Assembly: GCA_036971715.1 (NCBI GenBank)
Contig: JAVHJL010000012.1
Coordinates: forward strand, 1,488,001-1,552,000
Length of the DNA stretch: 64,000 bases
Direction of reading: 5' to 3'
DNA from: Arthrobotrys musiformis
Lineage: Eukaryota > Ascomycota > Orbiliomycetes > Orbiliales > Orbiliaceae
The translations under genes were made by a program, and so were the position numbers. The first letter of the stretch is position 1. Every line of letters begins with the position of its first letter. Below are positions 10,548 to 20,717 of the stretch, piece after piece. The notes under the pieces were generated by a model. That model was given only the letters and a program-made list of their open reading frames with translations. It was not told the DNA's origin and searched no databases.

Positions 10548-10886
10548 TTAGTACCTGGACTGTGCACGGGATAGGGACTTGGAAATAAACAGTATGAGCC
10601 GTTCTTTAGACTTATCGTATTTCTCGGCCAGGATATCCTCAAAGGTGAGGGACTGTTCATACTCCAGGGGGAGTTGGTGGAGGGCACCGCCAATGGCTTC
10701 GTAACTGGTATCAACGTGAACTAGGAGGGTAGCCATTGGATTAAAGTGAACCAAAAATTTTGAAGCGGAGAAAGTTTTTTTCAAAAGATTGAATGATATG
10801 ATTTGGGTTGGAGATGGGTCTGGTAACTTGGTTGTGCCAATGTATATCTTTCTATCCTTGGCCTTTTTTGGACTTTCTTTCAACAT
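10548..10886 (-). pseudogene. RNase H fragment of the gypsy remnant
   Basis: A 112-codon frame starting MLKESPKKAK. It contains FLVHFNPMATLLVHVDTSYEAIG, matching the start of the Ty3/gypsy RNase H domain (L-x-T-D-A-S-x-x-G type, here VHVDTSYEAIG), and then LSRAQSRY, matching the LSxAExNY segment. It overlaps the next frame by a few bases, so a frameshift separates it from the integrase part. Confidence 0.7.
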
Positions 10887-11698
10887 GCCGTTTTGAGGCG
10901 TTGGAGTGGTTCGGCGATGGCTGCGAAGTTGGAGATGAACTTTCGGTACCGCCCAGTTAGCCCTAGGAAGTGCTCTAACTGGTTGAGATGCCTTAGGTAC
11001 TGCATCTTAATTATACGTTCAACTCGGGATTTGATTATATAGCAGCCAAGCCAATTAACCATCAGGCCTAGTAGTTCAACGTCATAAAAGCCAATATTGC
11101 ACTTCTACAGTGAAAGGTTCAGTTCTACCTTGTCCAGAATGGTTAGGACAGCCCTAAGCTGGCTTAGGTATTCTTCAAACATGTCCGAACTAATGGAGAT
11201 ATCGTCGATATATGCTTTGCAGAATTCTCTGACCTATTCTAGAAACTGGTCCATGTATTTTTATATCTGACCAAACGAGTTTTTGAATCCAAGGGAAATG
11301 AAGCACAAGCATTCGCGACCACAGTACAAGACAATCGTAAATTTCCATTAATCCTATGGATGGACTCCCAGGTGGCAGAATGCAAATTTTATGTCTAGAA
11401 CAGTGACCCATTTCTTATTTCTCAGCCTTTCAATCATATCTTCCTAGCACGGGATAGGACGCGTATTGGTGGCGGAGATGGTGTTCAGTTGTTTTATATC
11501 ATATACCATTCTTCCCTTCAGTTTGCCTTTGGAGTTCCATTTCCAAATGATAAAACAAGGCCATCCAACCTCATCTTTCACCATAGCGACAACCTCATCA
11601 TTAGGCTCAGCGGTTACATTTCAGGCCTAAATCATTTTTCCTTCGCAATGTAGGTTGTCATGGACTTCATCTATGAATCATTAGTCCTTCTTTGACAC
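10880..11698 (-). pseudogene. Reverse transcriptase core, multiply interrupted
   Basis: Translating the minus strand in pieces gives RT blocks: GRMVYDIKQLN and VTVLDIKFAFCHLGVHP (about 11400-11530) and the catalytic AYIDD (YIDD codons at 11201-11212). The RT end with FLGLTGRYRKFISNFA lies at 11062-10880. At least two stops and frame changes separate them, including a TAG inside the IP-C block. Typical for an old retroelement copy. Confidence 0.75.
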
Positions 11699-12754
11699 TC
11701 AGTATGGACCTCCGGACTTTAGGTTGGCTCCGGGCTTGAGGGTGACTCTTATTGGTACCATGTCTACCATCTTTCCTTTCTCCTGGAATAGCCTGGGGAA
11801 CTCATCAACCAGATCCTGTAACTGTTGTTGTTGTTCTGGCGTTATATCCGTCTGGTTGATGACAACTGGCACCTTGGCCTTACGCTTAGGTTTGGCTCTC
11901 GGTCTTTTGTTGGTAGGTGGCATGGGCAGGGCCTTTCCTTGCACCAGGGCAATGAACTTAGGTTGGTTCAGCGCCAAGTTATTCCATTTGGGCGCCATGG
12001 GTTGGCGTAGGTGTTTTGGTTTCGGTGGTGGCGTAGGGCACAAGTCCTTTCGGGGGGTCTCTGGCAGCACCAGGCGGTGGTAAGTAGAATCTGTGCTTGG
12101 GGGGTCAGCCATAGGGCAGTTCTCTGGTAGTGCCAGGCGGTGGTAAGAAGAATCGTTGTTTTCGTCAGCTGTAGGGCAGGTCTCTGGCAGCACCAGGCGG
12201 TGGTAAGTGGAGTCTGTCTTTTGACAGCGGTACTGCTCGTCAGAGGGAAGGGGTTGGGAGTGCCGGGTGGCTCGAGTCCTTGCGCAACTCAGGCAGGGGC
12301 ACTCTGGGTTGTAGGCGTCGTCGGTTTCTTCTGATGACGAACGGTGGGGTATCTCTTCTTCTTCTTCAGGCTCGTCTTCCCAATCGGACTCTTGGTCAGG
12401 CGTTGGTGAGGCTGGATAGCCAGGTTCAGGCGTCTCAGATACGTGGGTCCGGGCCCTTGGTACGGGTCCTCTGGTGTATCCACGGGACGGACGATAAGTG
12501 GACGCCAGGAATCTTTCGAAAGATTGTCTTCTTTCGACAGACGGTCTTTCGACAGACGGGGTCCTGAGTGGGGACTCGAGAGAAGAGTGACTTGACGGGG
12601 TGAGGGGCTCCGGAGTGGGAGCCTCTGGGGTCGTAATATCGGGAGCAGGAGTGGGGGTAGCTACGTCCAACGAGAATAGGTCGTCTCCAAGATCCTCAAG
12701 GTCTGCCTGGTATGGGGCACGGCCAACGCCAGGGCTTGACCAAGCAGATGTCAA
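11699..12754 (-). pseudogene. Pol linker and RT N-terminus of the gypsy remnant
   Basis: A 351-codon frame. The first 250 residues are low-complexity Pro/Thr/Ser/Glu sequence. They include three diverged copies of a 'STYHRL-LPE' unit (DSTYHRLVLPE, DSSYHRLALPE, DSTYHRLVLPE), an internal repeat. Near the end, ITPEQQQQLQDLVDEFPRLF matches the conserved entry into gypsy reverse transcriptase (L-x-x-F-x-D-V-F), followed by RVTLKPGA. There is no zinc knuckle or protease. Confidence 0.7.
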
Positions 12755-12785
12755 CTTTACTAATAGGCCCCCGGGCCTACATTAA

Positions 12786-13941
12786 GCCTTTTTACCGCTG
12801 CACCTGGGTGAGTGCCAGTGACTATGGGTGAGGCTGGGAACGAGACCAGCTGCACCCAAAAAAACAAAACTATTTAAAAACAAACCCCATAATCGGGCCC
12901 AATGTCATTCTCTCTGTAGTCTGCAAGTTTATTTTACTGTTCAACTTAACGACAAACTTGAAGATAATTTCAAAATATTACCCGATTTTGGGCTCTTGGC
13001 GGGCTTTTCAGCTACCGCACAGACAGCCGCCCATTTGGGACCGTTTAACAATAACTTTATGAAAAATTAATATTTTTGAATTATTTTTGGATATTTAAAT
13101 AGTTTTGTCTTTTTCTAATTAATTTCGAATTTTGTTCGAATAGACATTAAAGGAAATAGTTTTTTGTTGGGATGTTTGAGTGCAGGGTCAAAAAGCCCAA
13201 TCTCGAGGCCTAGGCCAGGGTCCCAATGGGCTTCCTGTGCGGTAGCTGGAAATATAGGTTATAAATAGGAGGTACGATACTATGTAATTATTTTTGATCG
13301 TCAGTAATGGAACATTCAGATCGGTCCCATGCTTCGCCAGAACGTAGACGTCTCCGGAAGATGAAATTAGTATGAGGTTTTCGCAACACGTGACCACTTT
13401 GGGCCTAGGAACTACCAGCCTGCCTACCAGCCTACCTACGCCGGAACCTACGCCGGAACCTAGGCTGGTGGGCAGACAAGCAGGCAGGCTGGTAGGTAGG
13501 CAGGCGGCAGAACCCCACCGGGTATTGTTATTTTTGTGTATGATATTATTTAATAAGGTTATGTTAATACTGTGGAGGTAACGACCCCGACTTATAGTTG
13601 GGTATATTAACAGAAATTGAGTGGCTGGCGCTGAGACAATGTGACTAGTATATTTTCCTTAATAAGAGCTACATAGTGTATACTATTCTCACACCCCGTA
13701 GTGCCGAGCTAGTAAATAACTTCAAGTTCATGAAAATTTATTATTTTTGAATTATTTTTGAATATTTTAACTTGAAAATAGAATAAAATAAAATAAATTT
13801 GCTGGTGAACCTTGTCTCGTATACCAGAGCTGGCCGAAGGGTGAACCTGAAGCTCGGCCAACAATACTTAATTATATAAGCGCGTAAAGAGGTTCCAAGT
13901 CGATTGGACGAGCACGTACGAAAAATTTAGGAATACTTGCA
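12786..13941. other. Repeat-filled intergenic region
   Basis: Holds a family A copy at about 12975-13210, a short GC-rich minisatellite at about 13413-13510 (CCTACCAGCCTGCCTACC and its inverse GGCTGGTAGGTAGGCAGG, forming a hairpin) and a family B terminus at about 13678-13700 (CTATTCTCACACCCC). An (AAAAT)n-like tract is near 13780. No gene supported. Confidence 0.55.
12975..13210 (+). repeat. Family A copy
   Basis: Reads GATTTTGGGCTCTTGGCGGG, CCGCACAGACAGCCGCCCAT, GACCGTTTAACAATAACT, the AT-rich core, then TTTTTTGTTGGGATGTTTGA and GGTCAAAAAGCCC. Its proximal end is joined to the truncated gypsy remnant. Confidence 0.7.
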
Positions 13942-14148
13942 ATGAATCATAAGGTATTCGCGAGTCTACCAGCAGAACTTCAAACTCAGATCGCATCGGA
14001 ACTCGGCGATACAGACCTTATAAACTTTGCGAACACAAACCACCGTTGCCGCCGTTCGGCAGTATTCGCCTGTCAGTTTCGCCGGATAAAACACAGATCG
14101 AAACTGAGTTTATTGGCTTATTGCCATATCCATTTAAGGCTCTTCTAG
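13942..14148 (+). pseudogene. F-box protein N-terminal fragment
   Basis: Starts MNHKVFASLPAELQTQIASE and continues LGDTDLINFANTNHRCR, a good F-box (L-P-x-E-L-x-x-x-I...L...L..L...C). The coding frame ends at a stop inside TAGGGCATGACATTGGGC, the terminus of a family A repeat. The normal C-terminal substrate-binding part of an F-box adaptor is therefore missing, and insertion of the repeat looks like the cause. I did not find the remainder nearby. Confidence 0.6.
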
Positions 14149-14551
14149 GGCATGACATTGGGCCCGATTCTGGGCTCTTGGCGGGGGGACCGTTTAATAA
14201 TATAATAACTTGTTACACCTTGCCCAGGTTTCCTTGGCAGGATTCCATACAATCGACAGCAGTAGTCGGGATTTACTAGTCGAACAGAACCGAATTGTGT
14301 TGTGGAAACAACACATAATGCAGGAAATGGACTCATTTCCTCCGAACGAATGTTTAGACCTTCTACGCCGGGCTTTTTTACCCTGCACCTAAAAAAATTA
14401 TTCAAAACCAAACAAAATTTAGAATTTTCATAGAGATATTATTAAGGAACATGATAGCATGGGTGTGAATTGGACGCCACTTTCCATGGGTGTGTGATTA
14501 GCATTTTCAGCCCGCCAAGAGCCCAGAATCGGGCCCAATGTCATGCCCTAT
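14146..14551. repeat. Nested family A pieces interrupting the F-box gene
   Basis: Left piece 14146-14205 is in plus orientation (GGGCATGACATTGGGCCCGA, GGGCTCTTGGCGG). A family A end in minus orientation begins at about 14358 (GACCTTCTACGCCGGGCTTT) and its other end is at about 14509-14551 (GCCCGCCAAGAGCCCAGAAT, GGGCCCAATGTCATGCCCTA). Between them are about 150 bases of other sequence, and a family B end (CATGGGTGTGAATT) lies at about 14458-14472. Several insertions are superimposed. Confidence 0.6.
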
Positions 14552-15008
14552 TCAAGTTTTAACTTTTTATACGTAATTTTTCTGTATTCTAACGTCAGAG
14601 TCCATGATGGAATCAAACCTGCTTCGGGTAATATTCTTGTTTGAGTGTCTAGCGACCAACCTATTGTCCGCCTCGTGAGCAGTTTTTGTTTTCCAATTTC
14701 TTTTCTATCCTTGAAAAATCAAAAGTTTTGATGCGGGAACCATGCCAAGCATCTATTTGCCAAGGAAGCCCTGTTGCTTAGTTGAGCCGTGATAAAATCT
14801 TACTAGTTACCCGTATTGATTATACGCTAAATAACATCAAAACAGTGTCATAAAATTTAAAACCTGTGCCAGCTTCCCCGAAATATCATAGCTATTAGCC
14901 GCTCGAAGTCATTTTATATCATACAGGCGTGGATTTGTCTCACACTTCTAGGCGCCCGCGCGGATTATTATATATGTAGTTGGTCGTATGACTGTAAGAT
15001 ACGCATAG
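14552..15008. other. Intergenic, nothing recognised
   Basis: AT-leaning non-coding DNA upstream of the thaumatin-like frame. Contains a short TATATATG box about 35 bases before 15009. No repeat copy seen. Confidence 0.35.
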
Positions 15009-15425
15009 ATGTATATCCGCTCCGCTCAATTATACCTCGGAGTGTTTACCCTCATTACTTTGGGGCATGGAAGTGAATATGAGATGGCCGAGAGCGCTAG
15101 CCCTTCGCTAGGAGTGACAATTCGAATACGCAGCAATTGCACAGAGGACATATATCTCGGCATACTTCCCGCGCATCTTGATCCAGAAAGGTTACATCTA
15201 CGGCCCAATGACACAGCCTTGATTTTTGTTCCCAATGGAACTGAATCGGGGAGGATATGGGCCCGGCGGTCTTGTCAATGGCGTGAGCGGCAACTCTTTT
15301 GCAAAATTCCGGCGGCCCATATGGCGAGAATCTCGCTTTCGGTTATGATAGTATCAATGCGGCTATCACCGCTTGGTATGAAGAGAAATCCCAATACGAT
15401 TCCTCGGCTCCAGGCTTTCAGGTAA
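15009..15425 (+). pseudogene. Thaumatin-like N-terminus joined out of frame to a PR-1/CAP fragment
   Basis: The first frame starts MYIRSAQLYLGVFTLITLGH (signal-peptide-like). It continues GVTIRIRSNCTEDIYLGILP, RLHLRPNDTALIFVP and GRIWARRSC, the order seen in thaumatin-like proteins (N-C...W-G; L-x-P...V-P; GRxWxRxxC). From about 15312 a different frame reads NSGGPYGENLAFGYDSINAA and ITAWYEEKSQYDSSAPGFQ, the CAP/PR-1 signature region (GENLAxG ... AVxxWYxE ... Y...PGF). That frame has a TGA just upstream, and no phase-compatible splice joins the two. A GTAAAC donor follows PGFQ, but no next CAP exon (HFTQVVW) is seen before poly-A and AT-rich DNA. Both families are secreted defence or adhesion proteins. 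This looks like two gene fragments fused by rearrangement. Confidence 0.6.
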
Positions 15426-15489
15426 ACGCTCTTCCTGTGGTTTCCATATGCCGCTCGCGCTAACGCCGAACAAAAACTTAATCCTTTCT

Positions 15490-15960
15490 CTTCACCACCA
15501 CCACCAAAAAAAAAAAAAAAAAAAAAAAAAAAATTATTTATATATAAAAAAAAAAAAAAAAAAAAATAACTTGGAAATATTTTTTTTTTTTTTAATAATA
15601 TATAGTTATATAATTTTTTTTTTTTGATAATATATATCTAACTTTTTTTTTAAAAATTTTTTTTTATAATTATATATATATATATATATATATTTTATTA
15701 TATATATATATATATTTTTTAAAAAAAAGAAAATTAAAATTTTGTTTTTGTCATGGTTATATTATTACTATTTGTAAAATTCTATAGAATTCTATAGAAT
15801 TCTATTTTTTTATATAGAGTTTCGTAGAACCATTCATGTTATATATTTAGTAGATTATATAGAATTAATATAAAATTAATTGAAATTCCTTTATTCGATA
15901 TTCTAAAATTTGTCTTAATTACGTAATTAAATTTTATTATAATTTTTATTATTATTATTA
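15490..15960. repeat. Low-complexity A/T region
   Basis: Poly-A runs (15507-15532, 15547-15566), poly-T runs, (TA)n at about 15672-15712 and a (TTA)n tract at 15945-15965 that borders the foldback element. The lead-in CTTCACCACCACCACCAAAA also occurs at about 42048, so part of this may be a dispersed tail. Confidence 0.65.
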
Positions 15961-15964
15961 TTAT

Positions 15965-16699
15965 TAACGTATTCCACCGGGAAGTGAATCACACCGGGAA
16001 GTGAATCTTGAATAAGTTAACATAATTTTATTAAATTTATTAATTATTAATTTTGTTTGATTTTTATAATATAATTAATTTTTAATTAATTTTTAAAGTG
16101 TGATTTTTAGCTGTTTTTCGCTTAAACAACACAAAAATTTATATGTGAAACTTTTTAAACAAAAAATTTTTGACTTCAATTTGTTGTATTTTGTGAAATT
16201 TTAACATATTTTTCTTTTAATAATTTAAATTTAAATTATTAAAAAATCATTTAAAAATATTAGAAATTAAAAAAGTTATTGATGTTTAAAATATTAAAAA
16301 AAATGTGTTTTTATCAATATTTCATTATTTTATATCTTAATAACGTTATCAATTTTTAATATTTTTAAATGATTTTTTAATAATTTAAATTTAAATTATT
16401 AAAAGAAAAATATGTTAAAATTTCACAAAATACAACAAATTGAAGTCAAAAATTTTTTGTTTAAAAAGTTTCACATATAAATTTTTGTGTTGTTTAAGCG
16501 AAAAACAGCTAAAAATCACACTTTAAAAATTAATTAAAAATTAATTATATTATAAAAATCAAACAAAATTAATAAATTAATAAATTTAATAAAATTATGT
16601 TAAATTATTCAATTTTTATTAAAATTGATTGATTTTTGAATTAATTATAAATTTTTAAAAATTGATTTTTAGTGATTCACTTCCCGGTGTAATACGTTA
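15965..16699. mobile_element. Foldback (palindromic) element, about 735 bp
   Basis: Ends TAACGTATTCCACCGGGAAG and, inverted, TAACGTATTACACCGGGAAG. The arms pair over about 300 bases each: GTGTGATTTTTAGCTGTTTT at about 16098 faces AAAACAGCTAAAAATCACAC at about 16503, and TTTGTTGTATTTTGTGAAAT faces its inverse near 16425. The centre near 16300 is also AT-rich and partly palindromic. The left end carries a duplicated CACCGGGAAGTGAATC. There is no coding capacity. Such structures are typical of foldback or MITE-type DNA elements. Confidence 0.85.
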
Positions 16700-16729
16700 T
16701 TATTTTTATTATTTTTATTATTTTTATTT

Positions 16730-16761
<32 letters not shown>

Positions 16762-17000
16762 TTTAATGCCAAGACTTCCGTCCGATGGAGGGGTTTCCAT
16801 CGGATGGAAGGTTCTCCATCCTACGAAAGGCCTTCCATCCGGAAGGCAGGTTTCCATCCTGCCATCCTGCCCATCCTGGGTCAAACACCACACAAAAAAA
16901 AAATGTGTTTTTTTCCTGATGAAAAATATTCAAAAACTTCATTTTTAAAGTTTAAATTCAAGTTAAATAATTTAATACTAGTATCATCATTCTAAAAAAA
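16700..17000. repeat. (TTTTTA)n tract and a CCATCC/GGATGG repeat related to 56.6 kb
   Basis: A T-rich tract (16700-16765) is followed by short alternating CCATC and GGATGG words (16770-16880), then GTGTTTTTTTCCTGATG. The region 56590-56670 has the same kind of words (CCTCCATCCTATGGAAGGAT) and the same GTGTTTTTTTCCTGATG end, so both are copies of one unnamed repeat. Confidence 0.55.
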
Positions 17001-17125
17001 ATTAAAAAATTAAAAATGATCAGAAATCGGTAAACTAATATTGAGTGCTAATTTAATGTTCGAGTCCCAGTTCCCGAAAAACGATAAAGAGGCCCGGCCA
17101 TGCCTCGCATGATCAGTCAATCCAA

Positions 17126-17596
17126 ATGCCAGTAGATTTTGTATTCTTTGTTGCGGATAGTTTTGGGTCTGCTAAGAGATGCCCCGTAAACGAAAAAGAT
17201 ATTCAAGATCTGTTGAACAGCTATCTAGTTCAGGCGGTTCTTGTATGCAGGGCGGCCTTTGTATCGCCGCGGGATCATGATGAAAATGAGATATATATAT
17301 TGATAGAGAGGATCCGCCGGTCTATACTTCGAGAACCTGCCAATGTCAATGTCAATGTTTTGTTTCACCCGACCAATAAACAAATTTATATCTTAACTAA
17401 CCCTATAGTAGAGTCTTCTAGAACCAAGGTAACACGAAATATTAGATCAATATTCTGGCTGACTAAGTTGATATTCAGAACCCAGGGTCCCCGGTTAGTT
17501 CTCATAGTACTACTCGCCATATTAATCCTCGCGATATCAAGAATTGAACATAGTAGTCGCTGTTACCAGAGTTGCGTGGGCAGACTAATAATATAA
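17126..17596 (+). CDS. Hypothetical protein with C-terminal membrane segment, 156 aa
   Basis: Starts MPVDFVFFVADSFGSAK. Residues 1-115 look globular, mixed hydrophobic and charged (DIQDLLNSYLVQAVLVCRAA, EIYILIERIRRSILRE). One clear helix, about residues 124-142 (LVLIVLLAILILAIS), precedes a short Cys-containing tail. That fits a tail- or type II-anchored protein. No family recognised. An AATNTTCG-type AT-rich region precedes it and no intron is needed. Confidence 0.5.
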   Translation: MPVDFVFFVADSFGSAKRCPVNEKDIQDLLNSYLVQAVLVCRAAFVSPRDHDENEIYILIERIRRSILREPANVNVNVLFHPTNKQIYILTNPIVESSRTKVTRNIRSIFWLTKLIFRTQGPRLVLIVLLAILILAISRIEHSSRCYQSCVGRLII

Positions 17597-18447
17597 TGTG
17601 CTGTCGCCGCCAAAGCCAACCGGGACCCTAGGCTCAATGAAACGTTGCTCTTGGGGTCTTAGAAAAGGATTCCATTCTCCATACTTCGTACTTTCTTTGT
17701 AGTAAGTATTTCAATTTGAATATTTCTTTTTGCGGGTAGTTCAAGTTAAGCTGCTTGGGCGTCGTAGCTAACACACAGGGGGTTTAGAAACTCCCCCAAA
17801 ACTCCATATCTGGTACTAGACGACTGTTTGAATATAAATTCCATTTCTACAGCTGCCAAGACTGCTGCGAGATAACTAGGCCTTTCCATGGTCTGGGCTT
17901 TTTTTTTGGCGCTCGGTCTGGCCGGGCCCAGACCGGCCCATGTAAAGGCCTAAAGATAACCAAAAAAAGAAAACTTGAATTAAAACAAAAAAAATACAAA
18001 AACCACTGGCATTCAAAATCTATGTACAAGTATAGAGGGGGTGTGAGAGTGCCAGTGGATGACACCCCCCAAACGAAGTACCCTAAAACTTGGCGTAACA
18101 AAAATGGAAGTCTAATAAAACGCAAACACTTTTTTTGCTAAATTTTGTTACAACATACTATGGTTGCGGGTACGATTTGTACTTTGCACCTTTGTTTTTG
18201 CTGTTCCGAGTCGTGATTGGGGGGTATCATCCATTATTATTCTGGACGAAGGGATAGCTCTATTTTAAATAGTTTTGTTCTTTTCTAACTGATTCACTGA
18301 TTCTAAATCTTGTTTGGTTTTCAAGTTTACTTATTAATTAATATTTTAAATGCTTTTAAAATAATTATTAATTAAAATTTTTTTTTTATGATTTCAAGTT
18401 TTTGTTGTTGTCTCGCTTAAATTACTTAAATGATATAATTAGGGAGA
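17597..18447. other. Intergenic with repeat fragments
   Basis: Contains GGCCCATGTAAAGGCCTAAA near 17937, shared with the insertion inside the element at 6.6 kb, and degraded family A core at about 18250-18370 (AAATAGTTTTGTTCTTTTCT, TTGTTTGGTTTTCAAGTT). No gene supported. Confidence 0.5.
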
Positions 18448-18654
18448 TACTATTACGGTCCCCCGTGTTTCCCTAGATCGGTCCCCCTCCATTACAATAA
18501 AAACAACACTAAGAAAAATTCTGCTAGCTTGAACAATAAGTACGCATGAATGCTCAAGTAAATTCATCTACTTTATGAATAAGCTCACGAATAAGCTTAT
18601 AGTTGTAATGGAGGGGGACTGATCTACTAGCAAACGCGGGGGACCGAAATACTA
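18448..18654. mobile_element. Short inverted-repeat element (MITE), about 207 bp
   Basis: Left end TACTATTACGGTCCCCCGTG, then GATCGGTCCCCCTCCATTAC. The right end, inverted, reads AGTATTTCGGTCCCCCGCGT and CAGTCCCCCTCCATTACAA, giving inverted arms of about 50 bp with few mismatches. A half copy occurs at about 40828-40885 (CCTGTCCCCCGTATTTCTCT, GATCGGTCCCCCTCC). The interior is non-coding. Confidence 0.8.
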
Positions 18655-19013
18655 ACATCTACTATAGATATGTGCATTTAAAGGTACTAGTATCCAAGTA
18701 CCAGAATTAAAATATTCTTTTACATTATATACAATAAATATAGCTGAAAACTTTGAGACAAATTTCGAATTAAACAGCCTATACAATCCAGAACCCTTCA
18801 CATATTCCTCAATGAACCTTCTCAATGGGAATTCAACCCACCTCCCATACATTAAATACCCCACCGCTTCATTCTCAGACTATCATCCCAGGCCCATCCT
18901 CAAATTCGGGATATATCATCTCTGTTGCCCGGGCCCTACCTTCTAATGCAACTAACGCTGCTTACCCAGGAATTAAACCGAATATGAATATGAATATGAA
19001 TATGAATAAATAG
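18655..19013 (+). repeat. Tailed repeat, copy 1 (copy 2 at 57213)
   Basis: About 340 bp from CATCTACTATAGATATGTGC to CTTACCCAGGAATTAAACC, ending in (ATGAAT)n. The copy at 57213-57580 ends at the same base in (AAT)n. Different simple tails after a shared 3' end are typical of non-LTR retrotransposons or SINEs. Open frames on either strand are shared by both copies only because the DNA is similar; I do not annotate them as genes. This is the less mutated copy. Confidence 0.7.
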
Positions 19014-19161
19014 TATAAATAAAAACTTTTGTTTTGTTTGCGCATTTTTTTTTTTAATTTCGAATATTCAAAAATAATTCCGACATACTAAGTTTTCATA
19101 CACTGGCAGTTATTATTAAATGGACTTAAATCAGGCTCAATGCCATAGTATTCTGTATATC

Positions 19162-20046
19162 ATGAAGGGACTTTACTGGATTTCCATAGCATTTGGGATT
19201 TTATGCGTCAGCTTCGCCAAACCGTTAGCGCTTGCAAATCATATACAAATACGCCACCATCATCATAACAGACGAGCTTTGCTCACCATTACTAAAACGC
19301 AGAGGGTCGTCGAAGTTCAATCTATCTACTCGACAATCTATGTTAACTCAGAAATAAAGGGCGAAATTTGTTATCCTTCTATTCAATTGACATCTCCGTC
19401 ATGTACTCCAATAGCCGCATCCATCACATCTACAAGACCTGCAAGACCCGGATTCACGACTACTTCTGCCTCCGAGCCTTCAACAATGACAAGCGGGAGT
19501 ATCACATCTTGCTCAACCCCTGATCCCCCCACCGCGTTTAACTCACCTATTGCCCAGCAAGAAGATCCAACTAACTTGACAGCTCCCACCCCTAAGCTGG
19601 AAACGCCCGCCTATGGGCCGACATCAATTCCCGCTCAGTCTCCTGTGTTTCGTGTTGGGTTTTTCTATGGTGAAGGTACATTCTTTGACTGTGGTCTCGG
19701 ATCCTGTGGTCTTACCAATACCAACGACGACTACATTGTCGCCATGAGCAAGCTGAGGATGGCGCCATTAGACGGCATCAACCCAAATAACAATCCACTT
19801 TGCGGCAAGAAAGTCCGGGTCTTCAGTGATATCGCCACCGAAGGCGTTGTGTTCACCGTCCAGGACAAGTGCCCAGGATGTGTAAGTTTTCGCACTTATT
19901 CACCTTTTAATATGTACACTAACGAATTATCAATCCAGACTGGAGAAAATGACCTGGACGTCTGCAAAGGTCCATTTGTAAAGCATTTAGGACAAGAAAA
20001 AGCTGGTCGTATTAAAATTTGGTGGCAGTGGGTGTCGGTGAAATAA
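19162..20046 (+). CDS. Secreted RlpA-like double-psi beta-barrel (expansin-like) protein
   Basis: Start chosen at the ATG at 19162 because MKGLYWISIAFGILCVSFA is a good signal peptide; an upstream in-frame ATG exists at 19120. Exon to 19881, 57-nt in-frame intron 19882-19938 (GTAAGT, ACTAAC, TCCAG), exon 19939-20046. A Ser/Thr/Pro-rich linker fills about residues 75-165. The C-terminal domain has GFFYGEGTFFDCG, GSCG, CGKKVRV, VVFTVQDKCPGC, DLDVCKGPF and GRIKIWWQWV. These are the landmarks of the DPBB fold of RlpA-like, loosenin and expansin-like fungal proteins, with conserved Cys and the acidic D-L-D site. Such proteins bind or loosen polysaccharide or act in stress. Removing the intron restores the CPGC-to-DLD spacing usual for the family. 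Substrate unknown. Confidence 0.85.
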   Translation: MKGLYWISIAFGILCVSFAKPLALANHIQIRHHHHNRRALLTITKTQRVVEVQSIYSTIYVNSEIKGEICYPSIQLTSPSCTPIAASITSTRPARPGFTTTSASEPSTMTSGSITSCSTPDPPTAFNSPIAQQEDPTNLTAPTPKLETPAYGPTSIPAQSPVFRVGFFYGEGTFFDCGLGSCGLTNTNDDYIVAMSKLRMAPLDGINPNNNPLCGKKVRVFSDIATEGVVFTVQDKCPGCVSFRTYSPFNMYTNELSIQTGENDLDVCKGPFVKHLGQEKAGRIKIWWQWVSVK

Positions 20047-20215
20047 TATGGAGCTCCTCAAGTGTTCTTTTTACGCTCTTACAACTCTATGAACTTGAAA
20101 ATTTACTATTTTTGAATTATTTTTGAACTTGAGAAGTTTTTTGTTCTTTTCCAACTTGAATTGATTCTAAATTTTATTTGGTTTTGGATCAACATTAAAT
20201 GAAAAAACTTGAATC

Positions 20216-20426
<211 letters not shown>

Positions 20427-20717
20427 ACAAGTTTAAAGAGTTCAAGTTTTTTTTTTATAATAGATTCTTGGCGTTGTCGGTATAGATAGAGATCCACGTA
20501 GACCATCACATATCGGGCTTGAGTCTTCGGACGAGCTAGTGTCATTAGTCCCATTAGATCTATCTCGAGATCTGTAGAATAACCTGTATACAACAGTTCA
20601 AAAACACCTTTATCTCGGACACCGTCTGCAAAATTTAAATTACATTTCCCCGCTTAGCCGTTCTTTTTTGATGACATACAACTTATCCACAATCAATCGG
20701 TACCTTTGTCGAGTTCG

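Larger units (their letters stand above)
8896..12785 (-). mobile_element. Decayed Ty3/gypsy chromovirus remnant
   Basis: On the minus strand the order is acidic Pro/Thr-rich linker, reverse transcriptase, RNase H, integrase, chromodomain, the Ty3/gypsy order. Frameshifts and stops break it into at least four frames. The 5' side ends at about 12785 in family A-like sequence, so gag and protease are missing; no LTR pair was recognised. Several stops are TAG where CAG would fit, which is compatible with C-to-T decay. The element is non-functional. Confidence 0.85.

Noticed and set aside
11724..12083. Plus-strand frames over the gypsy remnant
   Set aside because: They are antisense shadows of the polyprotein linker, whose minus-strand frame has recognisable RT entry motifs.
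18652..18864. Conserved 70-codon frame shared with 57207-57428 (minus)
   Set aside because: Both copies lie in a repeat that ends in different simple tails, and the differences are C-to-T/G-to-A changes without codon-position preference; more likely the end of a transposon than a gene.
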